Source: CAZSDP01 sp964605665
Lineage (GTDB): Bacteria; Planctomycetota; UBA8108; UBA1146
DNA length: 64,000 nt
Assembly: GCA_964605665.1 (NCBI GenBank)
Contig: CAZSDP010000008.1
Span: 82,710 to 146,709 of the forward strand
Direction of reading: 5' to 3'
Positions 44,847 to 54,521 of the stretch are shown here, in pieces. Under the pieces are notes generated by a model, which ran no database searches, had not been told where the DNA came from, and saw only the letters and a list, made by a program, of their open reading frames with translations. Numbering within the stretch: position 1 is the first letter of the stretch; the number at the start of each line of letters is the position of its first letter. A program made the position numbers and the translations under genes.

Positions 44847-45845
44847 TCAAGGAGCTTCGCGGGGCTCTCCAACCTCTGCCGTATCACGCCAAGGCCCTTT
44901 TTCCCCACGACCCACCGGAATCGGAACTCGAGCCAGTTTTGCTCCATTGTGATCGGTCGGACACCAACCGTCGCTCGAATGGTCGTAGAACTTGGTGCCG
45001 TAATGAACCACGTTCGCGAGATCGAACTCATCCACCTTCAACAGCGGCCGACGCGCCATCCGCTCGTGCATCACCTGATCGACGGTTCGCTCCGCTTTGC
45101 CCTCGCCACCCCGCTTCTTGAAATCCGACTTTTCGATCGAGTCTTCTCGCATCGCATCGAAACCTTGCAGTCCAGAGTCTCGAGCCATCAATCCGCTGTG
45201 AAGTGCGGCGTGATTCAGGTGCGCGAGAAGAAACGCGTCGCTCTTCTCTGATCGAGGAAGATCTTGACGACAGATCTTTGCCAACTCGAGCGAGAATTCC
45301 AGCTCATGACGCAGAGCGTCGGGATTCCAATAACCGGGAAGCACGTGCAACACATCTCGCTCGGGAGAGATGATCACGATTTGAACATTCCTCCCCCCAG
45401 CGCCATTGGAGGTATGGGTCGCGGTCGAACAGACGGGATGCCCGTGCGACTTGCCAGCAAAAGCTTCCACACCATTGATATTGCGCCAGCCGCAAATGAA
45501 GTGCTGATTGAGAATCGCGATGATGGGATCTTGTGAGAGCGACACGGCTCTCAACGAATGGCCGGCACTTCACAATTCGGCATCGAGGCCCCCCACCACT
45601 TGAAGCCAGAAGAGAGGTTTATCCTGTTCCTTCGCAGCCTTCATCGCCTGCTCGAGATCGGTGTGCCAAGACACTTTCTCATTCAGCTTCTTGGTGCGCT
45701 TTTCCGCTTCGACCGCGGCAACGATCGGTTGCGAACGTACGGTCAAAGCCTTCTTTGAGTCTCCGCCGAGAGACTCTGTCGGGACGAGCTGTAATCCGCT
45801 CATCACCAAGAGACCCAGAATCCCGAGCCAAATCGGTTTTTTCAT
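44847..45845 (-). CDS. Exported thioredoxin-fold protein with in-frame UGA: candidate selenoprotein
   Basis: Two frames, 45845-45570 and 45569-44847, lie in the same phase and are separated only by a TGA (45570-45572) at codon 92. Read through, they give 332 residues: signal peptide (MKKPIWLGILGLLVMSGLQL), then a thioredoxin-type start VSWHTDLEQAMKAAKEQDKP-LFWLQ, the sequence GGLDAEL-U-SAGHSLRA where thioredoxins carry their active Cys, then DPIIAILNQHFICGW, NVQIVIISPERDVLHVLPGYW (strands 3-4) and a helical C-terminal part with DQVMHERMARRP. No homology-like break occurs on either side of the TGA, which argues against a frameshift or decay. A SECIS-like hairpin follows. The ATG at 45845 overlaps the FHA gene stop as ATGA. 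Alternatives: a nonsense mutation, a sequencing error, or two genes. Confidence 0.7.
45534..45553 (-). promoter_or_regulatory. Candidate bacterial SECIS hairpin
   Basis: On the minus strand, 16 bases after the UGA, TGAGAGC pairs perfectly with GCTCTCA (7 bp) around the loop CGTGTC. The apical loop begins 23 bases after the UGA, and has a G at its second position; bacterial SECIS elements sit inside the coding region with the loop about 16-37 bases downstream and a G at the loop's start. The codons it covers remain open in the protein frame. Confidence 0.6.
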
Positions 45846-47431
45846 TCCGGTCCTTTCCCATGGTGGTTCTCCCACCAAGCTTGCCACACATCGGCGCCCG
45901 TATACCGATCAAGCCCTGTCAGCGCTTCCAAAGCGCTTCGTGACAACCGTCGAATTTCAACCCGCTTACATGCCAAAGCGTCGATCAAGAGTGGAATCGT
46001 CGACATGCTTTGACTGATCGTTGCGGCCTTAGAGGCTTCTTCGAAGAGGTTGGTATCTTGAATCGTGATCGCAGCGATCAGCGCCTGGCGGATGAAGACC
46101 TCATTCCCGTCTGCGAATAAGGCGACATCAACGGAATCTCTCATCAAGATCAGAGTTTCGAGGTGAACCTCAACCATGTCCGCGAGCCGGAGCGTCAACT
46201 CATCTTCTCGCGCATCCGCTCCGCCCAAGTCATGCTCCAGGTCCTTCTCGGCGCGCTTTGCCTCTTTCTGCAATTTGAGCACTCGTCGATAGACCTGGCT
46301 GACTTTTTGGGCGCACTGGCTTCTCATTTCGAGCAATCCCTCGACCGCAGGGACTCCACCGAGGTCTCGTAGTCGAAATACGAGCGGACGAAATGGAACG
46401 AGACTCATGTCACGCACGTGGTATCGCTCCACCAAAGCGCTGCCCTCTTCGACCAAGGCGCGAGCCAAATCCACTCGCGCGCTCTCTGGGAAGAGAGGAC
46501 CAGCCGGCTCCAAAAGGATGACCTCGGTACCCGGCGACTGTTTGGGGCGAGGGAGGGTTGAACGAGAAGTGATCTCTGCTTTGGAGGGTGAAACAGCAGC
46601 AACACCTCGCTGCGAAGTCTCAGCGAGTGTCGACGGAGATTTGGGGATATCGATCGCTGCGATTTCATCTCCGGTGATCTCGGCCCAAACTTCTTTCAGC
46701 GGACGAGGATCGATACCTGCGAGCTCTGAAGTCTCATTGGGGGAACTCCCCGCCAACCCATCCGCTCCAAGAACTTGTGCCATCTCTGCTTCTCGTGCAG
46801 AAAATTCCCGATCCACCTCCGCCGCAATCTCCAACAGCAATTCTCGCGTATACGATTTTTGCTCGGTTCGCGTCGCAAATTCAGATTGTGGAGCAGCGCC
46901 TTGAATCGTTGGGGTGGAAAGAGCCTCACCGGAGTTTGGCTTAGATTCTCGAGAAGACACTTCTTCGCCCCGCGCCTGGGGAGCGTCCGATGTCACCACT
47001 TCTTGATTCCCTTGAACGGCATCGATCGACTCGATGGATCGGGTCGTCGCGACTTTCGATCGATCGACATCTTGCCCAGCGAGAATTCCGATCAAGACCA
47101 CGATTCCCAGCAGGGGAAGCGCGGTCAACGCCAAATTCGGTGCCTCCTTACGAATATTGAGAGAAGTTCCGAGGTGTCGCGGATTTCCTACCCCATGATT
47201 TTCGAGGCTACCGTCACGCTTGATCTCGAGGATCACATCTCCGACGACGAAGCGCTCGCCGATCTGAAGGTACGCGGTATCGATGCGGACACCATCGACC
47301 CAAGTGCCATTTCTGGATCCGAGATCGCGGAGAAAAAATCCGGCGGAACGTTTTTGAAGTCGACAGTGTCGACGGGAAACTTGGGTCGATTGAAGAGTGA
47401 GATCGCAACGTCGACTTCGTCCGATCAGCAT
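45842..47431 (-). CDS. FHA-domain membrane protein
   Basis: 529 residues: N-terminal FHA domain (LIGRSRRCDLTLQ, VSRRHCRL, LRDLGSRNGTWVDG), which binds phosphothreonine peptides, one membrane helix at about 98-118 (LALTALPLLGIVVLIGILAG), a long polar linker, and a helical C-terminal half. The protein opens directly at the GR strand, lacking FHA strand beta-1. The ATG at 47431 has GGGGAG upstream and an A6 tract running into it; a one-base shift there would add an upstream segment (see findings). Its orientation, with the C-terminal part beyond the membrane or in the cytoplasm, is unclear. Coupled to the thioredoxin-like gene. Confidence 0.8.
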   Translation of the reverse strand: MLIGRSRRCDLTLQSTQVSRRHCRLQKRSAGFFLRDLGSRNGTWVDGVRIDTAYLQIGERFVVGDVILEIKRDGSLENHGVGNPRHLGTSLNIRKEAPNLALTALPLLGIVVLIGILAGQDVDRSKVATTRSIESIDAVQGNQEVVTSDAPQARGEEVSSRESKPNSGEALSTPTIQGAAPQSEFATRTEQKSYTRELLLEIAAEVDREFSAREAEMAQVLGADGLAGSSPNETSELAGIDPRPLKEVWAEITGDEIAAIDIPKSPSTLAETSQRGVAAVSPSKAEITSRSTLPRPKQSPGTEVILLEPAGPLFPESARVDLARALVEEGSALVERYHVRDMSLVPFRPLVFRLRDLGGVPAVEGLLEMRSQCAQKVSQVYRRVLKLQKEAKRAEKDLEHDLGGADAREDELTLRLADMVEVHLETLILMRDSVDVALFADGNEVFIRQALIAAITIQDTNLFEEASKAATISQSMSTIPLLIDALACKRVEIRRLSRSALEALTGLDRYTGADVWQAWWENHHGKGPE

Positions 47432-47443
47432 TTTTTCTCCCCG

Positions 47444-47497
47444 TCAAGTTTCCGGGCACCCTCAAGTTTTCGGGCCCCATCAAGTTTTCGGGCACCA
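47444..47497. repeat. 18-bp tandem repeat, three copies, at the FHA gene start
   Basis: Copies at 47444-47461, 47462-47479 and 47480-47497, consensus TCAAGTTTTCGGGCACCA. On the minus strand it lies just before the FHA start and, in one frame opened by the ATG at 47505, encodes (GARKL[DE]) three times. Confidence 0.92.
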
Positions 47498-47681
47498 TCG
47501 CCCATTCAAAAAGCAGTCTCTGAGAGCCCGATCGATGTCCGCTGACTCCCAACTCTGGGATGACAACCTCGATCCCAGTTCTCGAGTTCCTGAGAATCGG
47601 CAGTAATCGGTGATATTGGGAATATTCGGCCGATTCTCGTCGAATAAAGAGTATTCCTTCGTCATCGAACGCGGTCGCCGA

Positions 47682-50600
47682 TCACCGGGCCGGGGCCTTT
47701 TCCGCCTCATCGCGGCGTTTCACTTCTTCTGCCGCTGCCTCCGCCTCCGATTTTCGCTGACGCCACTGCTCAGCCCGTTCCGGCAATTCTGCCGCGTCTG
47801 CACTCTCGATCAATTCATCGATCAGTTCGGGATCAAGGGTGTAGGCTGCGGGAATCTCGCCAAGTTCCAATGCGACTTTTGCACCTGAGCTCTCTCTCAA
47901 GCGGGCGATCACCAGGGGAAGCCGTCCCAGGTGTAGCCGTCCCTCTTCGAGCAACGACCGTTCGATCTCCAACGCGCGCGCTTCGTTGCCAAATGTTCGC
48001 TCGAGATCGGCAACCCACAAGGCACGTAAGGCGCTCTCTTCCACAAAGGGTTCCAGAAGAGCGAGGAACTTCTGCGATGCTTCGACGTCGCCGAGTTGAT
48101 GCAATCGAAGCGAGCAGAGCGCGAGCATCTCGAAGGCGGATCTCTCCATGAGTCGATCTTCTCGACTCCATTGGTCGAGCCGATCTCCGAGGGTGCGATA
48201 CCAAACCAGGGGATCACTCCACTCGTTGGCGTCCTCCGGGAAAAGTTCTCGGTACAGCGCACGTCCTGATCGACCCGGATTCTCGTAGTACTGCCGGAAC
48301 CAGGGGTACTCCAGATCGGCGGGCACCTCCAGTTTACAAAGCGCGATTTCGAGAGCAGAGAGAGCCGATTCCCACTCCCCACCTCGCGCGAAGAGATAAG
48401 CCGCCTTCTGCGCTGCTCGACGCTTCGGACGCAGCTCGAGTTTGAGCGTATCCTCACAAGTCTCCCGCGCTTTCTCGAGAGCACGGTCTGCACCCAGCAG
48501 TTTCTCCCACGTTTCCAGGACCAAGAGCTCATACTCTTCTCTTCCCCACCACGAGTCTTCACCCGGGTCAGAAAGGGAGAGAACCGCCTCGACGGTGCGA
48601 ATCCTCTCTTCCCCTTCGAGCTCTTCGATCACTTCATTGAGGAGATCGTCCGCCGCTTGCCAGAAAATCGAGCCTCCAGCAGGTCTCACCACCACGCACC
48701 ACCGGTAAATCCGTCCCGCCTTCTCCTGGAATCCGTTCTTGGCGTAGAGTCGTGCGAGGCGCCGCAACTGCGTGGTATCGGTTGGGCTCAAGTTCTCGAG
48801 CATCCCCGACAACGTGGAGGTCAGTTCTTCCGAATCGCGGTCTTGGGCCATTTCCAGCAGGGAGAAGATCAACCCGTACTCGAGCTTCCCCACTTCACCT
48901 TGCCGCTCCCGTTCGAGGAGTCGGTCGAGCGCCTCCGCTGCTCCGACACGATCCGCCTCCTGACGCGCCAACGCCCGGAAGATATCGAGAGCCAAATCGG
49001 AACCGAGGAGACGCGATGGCAACGACCTGAGCTGCCTCAAGATCTCTTCGTCACCACCCGCCAGTTCGATGAGAACATCCTGTGCGGTCTGAACCTCTTC
49101 GGAGGCGGTTTCTTCTTTCTTCTCCTTTGGCGGAGATAGGTCGGGGATCCCCCCCCGGGAGCGCTCCTTCTTCGTCGTCTCTGCTTCGTCCGCGGTAGGA
49201 GGATCTTGCGGCCACAACTGTCGACGACCGCTTCCCGGACGTGAACGCACCAAGGTGCCGCTGGGACTCACGTAGAAGACCATTCCAACTCTCGGATCGG
49301 CTCGACCGACGGTGAAGCTTCGCCACAATCTTCGGAAGATGGTCAGCGCTCGCTTCTGATCTTCCGCCTCGAGAGCCTCTTTGACCTGCATGATCGTTGG
49401 CGGGGGGGTGCGTTCTTTTTTCGCTGCCGCCTTCTCGTCTTTCTCGTCAGTTTCTTTCTCATCGAGAAGGGCGAGAACTTCGACTGGATTCTTCAATCCA
49501 CGCCAAAACGATACCAGACGATTTTGCAACTTCTCATCCTCTGGCTCCAATTCGACCATCTTCTTCTGAATCTCGAGCGCGGCGAATCGCTCACCGCGCG
49601 AGGAGTGATAAATCTGCAGCTGCCGAAGAAAGCTCAACTCTTCGGGAAAATCGCGAATGGCCTCTTCGATCGCCGCCAACAAAAGAGCGGAGTCTTCGCG
49701 CCGTCGAGTCAAATCGATCTTGAGCTTGGTCAGCTCGACTTGCTTTCCCGATTCAGCCTCCGCTTCAGCCGCGATCTGCTCAAACCGATCCGCATAATCG
49801 TCATAGAACTTGTCGAAGATGCGCTGCAACGCATNNNNNNNNNNNNNNNNNNNNNNNNNNNNNNNNNNNNNNNNNNNNNNNNNNNNNNNNNNNNNNNNNN
49901 NNNNNNNNNNNNNNNNNNNNNNNNNNNNNNNNNNCTCGCTCACGGAACACCTCGGAGGCCAGCTCCCATGCTTCTTCGTGACGGTCCAACTCGAGAAGCA
50001 AGAACGCTTCGGCACTCTTGTAGATCGCACTCTCCGGCTCTTTTTCCGCGAGCACTCTGACGAAGCGTAAGTACACATCGGAATTCTCGCTCTTCGTGTC
50101 GACCACATCATCGATGTAGTAGCTGAACATCTCCGGGTCGTCGGCCTGGTCGACCCCTCGACGAAACGCTTCCACGAGGAAATCCGCAAACCCCGAGTCG
50201 ATCTTCTCATCGAGAACCGGCAACAGCATCACGGCAAAGAGACCGGCCTGAGCCTTCGGAAGCTTCGACCAGATTCTTCGGGCCATCAATCCTCGTTCCG
50301 AGGAGGGAAGGAGAGCGAACAGCTCCGGGATTCCGTAGATGAACTGGTCATTCGCGTCGAGTCTCTTCTCGATCAGCTTCTCCACCTGTTCGACGGTGAA
50401 GATCTCACCCCCCAGAGTCTCCTGGAGATTCGGGAGTCGAGAGATGAACCCCGAGAACTTGTCAGGATTCTCGTTGATCGCATCGATGATCTGCTCGATC
50501 AAGCTCTGCCGCTGTGCTTCGTCGAGAATTTTCCCCGACCGTTGCAAAATGTTCTCAACCCCGCTGTAGAGGGTGCTCGGACGGTGCTGAATCATCAAAT

Positions 50601-53600
50601 TCAACCAATGACGGCTGAGTCCCAAAACCAGTTCAGCGTCCTTCAAGAACAGCGCCGTTGAGTGAAGAATCGGCATCTTCGCTAGGTCGCTCTCCTCTCC
50701 GGTGGAGAGGTCGAGGCGTTGCAGAATTTCACGAACCTGACTGGAGTCTCCGGAGGCGAGAAGAGGCAGAATCAAAGCGGTTGCCTCCGCCAAAGGAACG
50801 ACCCCCGGGATCTCATCCTCACGGACGCCACCCACCAAGAGCACCAGCTTCTTCTTCTCGTTTTCGGGACGATCGCTTTCGTCGACCAAACGGCGGGCGG
50901 CGACCACATAGCCCCCGGCAATACGGGAACGGACCATCGACTCGAGAAGAGTTTCGTCGTCGGGGAATGCCTGCAAGAGTCGCCGATCGAGCTCTTCGAT
51001 GCGGTCTTGCTGGCGGAACGCGGAGGTGAGCCGGCGATAGCAACGAATTCGACCCTCCAACCGCGGAAATTCGGCAAGAGTCAGATCCTCGGTGGGAGCA
51101 TCGGAGACCAATGTCGACAGCTCTTCGTCGATCGCAGAGAGGTGCCGTTCGAGATACTCAGAGACCCCCGACTCCGGTTGGACCGCCACGATTCCCGCCA
51201 TCAGCCCCGAATAGTACTGCTCAGCCTCATCCACATTTCGATTTCCGAAGAAACTGAATCGCGGCTGTGGAGCATCTTCGTCTTTGTTGACGATCTTCCG
51301 CGGAGCGCGACGGGAAAGCACGAGATCGAGCCCTCTTCGATACAGCTCGAGTGCGACATCATCGCGCCCCAATTGTTCCTGTAGCTCACCGACTTTCGAC
51401 AACAGACCAACATCGGTGGGTTCAACGGTGAGTATTCGCTCGTAGACTCTCAACGCCTCTTTGGGGTATCGAGATTTTTCAAATGCCTCGGCGATTTGTG
51501 GCTGCAACTCCCCAAACTCTGGAAGTTGACTCATCCGCTGAAAGGTCTTGGTGGCGTTCACGACTTCACGTGACCGTAGGAACGCTTCACCGAGCTCCAG
51601 ATAGACCTGGGGCGGAACCAATTCCCCCTGACCCAGCAAGCGACGGCCGAACATCAATTGTTCGGTGTTGTCGACATCCTCGGCTTCCGACGGGTTTGTA
51701 TTCCCGATGATCACAAGCCCCGACCGATTCGCACCTCCCGGTTTGGAGAGGGTCATCAGTTCGCGAAGAATCGGGGTGCGTTGCTCCCCTGCAATCGGCA
51801 ATGCGGTCTTCAACGCCCGGACCGTGAATTCGGTGTCGTTGAGTTCCTCCGAGAGGTCCGCCACCAAACGATAGAGATAGAGTTTGTCAGGACGACGCGC
51901 GACGCGCTCGAGCACGATGCGGCGTGCCCACTCCACCAGACGATCGGGAGCTCCAGTATTTCGCCGGCCATCGCGCATATTCAAGATTCCGTCGATGGCG
52001 ATCGTGAACAGGTCGTCACGTTCCGCGGTTTCCGCCAAGTACTGGAACATACCAGCGGAGCGGGTGTGTCGACCGAGTTCCTTCTGAATGTTGGAGAGCA
52101 GTAGATAGGTGTCGATCCGCTCTGGATTGTTGGCCAGCGTCTTTCGATAAGCGGCGAGAGCTTCCTCTCTCAACCCCGCCAAGGCGAGCACTCCCGCCTC
52201 GAACTCCAAACTGACGGTGTCACTCTCTTCCGCCTTCAATCGCTCGAGGATCTTGCGCGCTTCGTCTCGTTTTCCTCCCTCGAGCTTACTCATCGCCAAC
52301 TGCCGCAGATAATCGGGGCGACCTTCCGGATCGGTCGCAATCAGCTCTTCGATCACTTTTTCGTAGTTCCAGAAATCTTGGCAAGCGATGAAGATGCGCG
52401 CTTTCTCCGCCAGGACTTCGACCGCTTTACGGCCTGTCTTTTTCCAGAACGTCTCGACGATTTCCGTCGCGGAGACCGGGTCTTTCACATGAGTGTAGAG
52501 CCGCACCAATAGACCGACGTCGCGGTCATCCGCCTTCTCTTGGTCGAGTTTCTTCTCGATGCTGACCGCGATCGACGCCAACTTCCCCAAGCGGGAAGCG
52601 ACCGCCATCAATCGCTCTTCCACATAGCGACGTCGGGGAATCGAATCGACTTGTCGCCAAATCTGCTCCCACAGCTCGAGCGCTTCTTCCTCTTGACCGA
52701 TGTCGGAGAGGAGCAACGCCAACTTCATGTCGGTGTCGGGGTTTGAGTCTTCACCTTTCGCTTCGCGATACTGCTGAAGGACTTCGACCGCGCGCCCCTT
52801 TTCCCCGAGTCGCGCATAGGCATCGGAGATGTCTTTATGAACGGGGTCTGTCCCCTTCGCGACCGTGACCAATTCTTCGAGAGCCTCGCGCGCGTCGTCC
52901 ATACGGCTCCGCGCGAGATGGAGCTCAAAGAGGAACAGCAAAGCGCCATTCTGAGCTTCTGGCCCCATCTCCTGGCAGGCGCGGGCGAACTCCTCCGCGA
53001 GTTCATCGAGACCGATCGCCATCAGAGTGGTCGCGGCCGCCATGCGATATCGAAGTTCATCGGTCGCTTCCAGATAGGAACGCCAAACCTGAAGCGCCGC
53101 GTCGCGGTCTCCTCGCTCGAGGTAGTAACGGGATAGCCCCTCACGCCACTCGATGAATCTCGGTTCACTTTCGATCAGGTCTCGATATGCCTCGACGAGA
53201 ATCACTTCTTGACCAGTCTCTCGACACAACTCGAGCAACTCTCGACGCATGTCGATGGTGAACTCGGTGCCGGTCGTACTTCGAAAGAGCTCGAGCGCTT
53301 CCTCGACCCGCTCCGTCTCCCTGAGTAAGTCGATCCACACTTGGCGCGCTTCTGGGGTCAGTGAGTCACTCGCGGCAAAGCGTTCGATCAGAGTCCCGAG
53401 GGCATCCTCGCGCCGATATGACTCCACCAATAGTGTCAGTGCGTATCGGCGATCGCGCTTGAGTTTGGCACTCTCGACCGCAGCCCAAGCGAACTCCTGA
53501 GCACGCTGCCACTCCTCTGCCTCCAGCGACCACTCCGCGAGTCGGACCTCCTGACGAAACCGGTGACTTTGCTTCCCATCCTTCACCGTGAAGACACTTA

Positions 53601-54477
53601 CCGCGTCCTCTTGTTCACCGCGCAGCGCCAAGATCATCGCCGCCCGATTCGCCAACGTAGAATCGGTTTCTTCATCCGCAGCAAACTTCGCGAGAGGGGT
53701 TTTCTCTCGCTCTTCGGCGGGCTTCGCGGCTTTGGTACCGGTGGAGGATCCAGCGGAGCGCCCCGAGACGACGACACCGAGCGGCTTGGTGAGGGGTATC
53801 GCCGCTCCAGAGGAGATCAAGGTCGCGGGTATCGAACCGCTCATCGGCAACGCCGCGCGACTCTTCGCCGCTTTCTTGGGGTCGAGCAGTAACGCGCGGC
53901 GTAGCAGAACCGCACTGCGCAACTCGACATCGATTTCGCGATCGAGAACGCGCCCAAACGCCTCGTGAGCCTCCTCATTTTTCCCGAGGGCATCGAGTAT
54001 CTGGGCCTTTTCGAGAACGTCGGCGGTCGATTCGACCTCGACAGGAATCTTGCTCACCTGATCACTGGCGCGATCGAGATCACCGAGGATGCGCAACAGC
54101 CGACTCATCAGTCTTCGCAGAGGCAAGATCTCCGCCGTGGCTAAATCGGGGTCTTCTTCTTCAGATTCGAAGAGTGCGGCTTCGATCTTTTCGCGCAACC
54201 GCCCTTCGACCGTCTCCAGCAACAGGTCGGGAGATCCATAACGCACGATCGTCGACAACCAAAGGGCATTCGCTTCATCGCGCGGATCCTCCAGAGCCAG
54301 AGCACGATCGAGATGCTGCACCAACTCGTCCGCCAAGACCGCCTTCTCATCGGCGTCATCAATTGGTGACGACGTCAGAGCAAAAGTGGTCGAAACAGTC
54401 GAAAGAAAGATCGCGAAGAAGAGGAGAAACGCGACAGATCTTCTCGGGACCGGTTTCGTCGAAAGGCCAAGGTTCAT
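47682..54477 (-). CDS. Very large exported TPR-repeat protein (split by an assembly gap)
   Basis: One gene of at least ~2,200 codons, cut at 49835-49934 by 100 N. The upstream part (54477-49935) starts with a signal peptide (VAFLLFFAIFLSTVSTTFAL) and the downstream part (49834-47682) ends at a stop at 47682. Both are almost wholly TPR-like helical pairs (DKGRAVEVLQQYREAKG, LGRHTRSAGMFQYLAETAER, EALRVYERILTVEPTDVGLL), with acidic linkers and a Lys/Glu-rich tail. The parts are in different phases relative to the placeholder, so the gap is not exactly 100 bases. The ATG at 54477 has GGAGTGGGG upstream. The gene follows the VWA genes closely, so it probably scaffolds their complex outside the membrane. 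Confidence 0.85.
49835..49934. other. Assembly gap (100 N) inside the TPR gene
   Basis: No sequence shared between the two flanks and no local repeat in the flanking ten to twenty bases, unlike the other two gaps. The coding frame differs by one phase across the 100 N, which shows the placeholder length is wrong. Confidence 0.95.
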
Positions 54478-54521
54478 AGAACAGCCCCACTCCATCGAAA
54501 AACAGTGTGCACGGCGACCGA

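Noticed and set aside
44847..45554. A separate 235-residue gene starting at TTG 45554
   Set aside because: It would begin in the middle of a thioredoxin fold, has no ribosome site, and is in phase with the upstream 91 codons across the TGA. One interrupted gene explains the sequence better.
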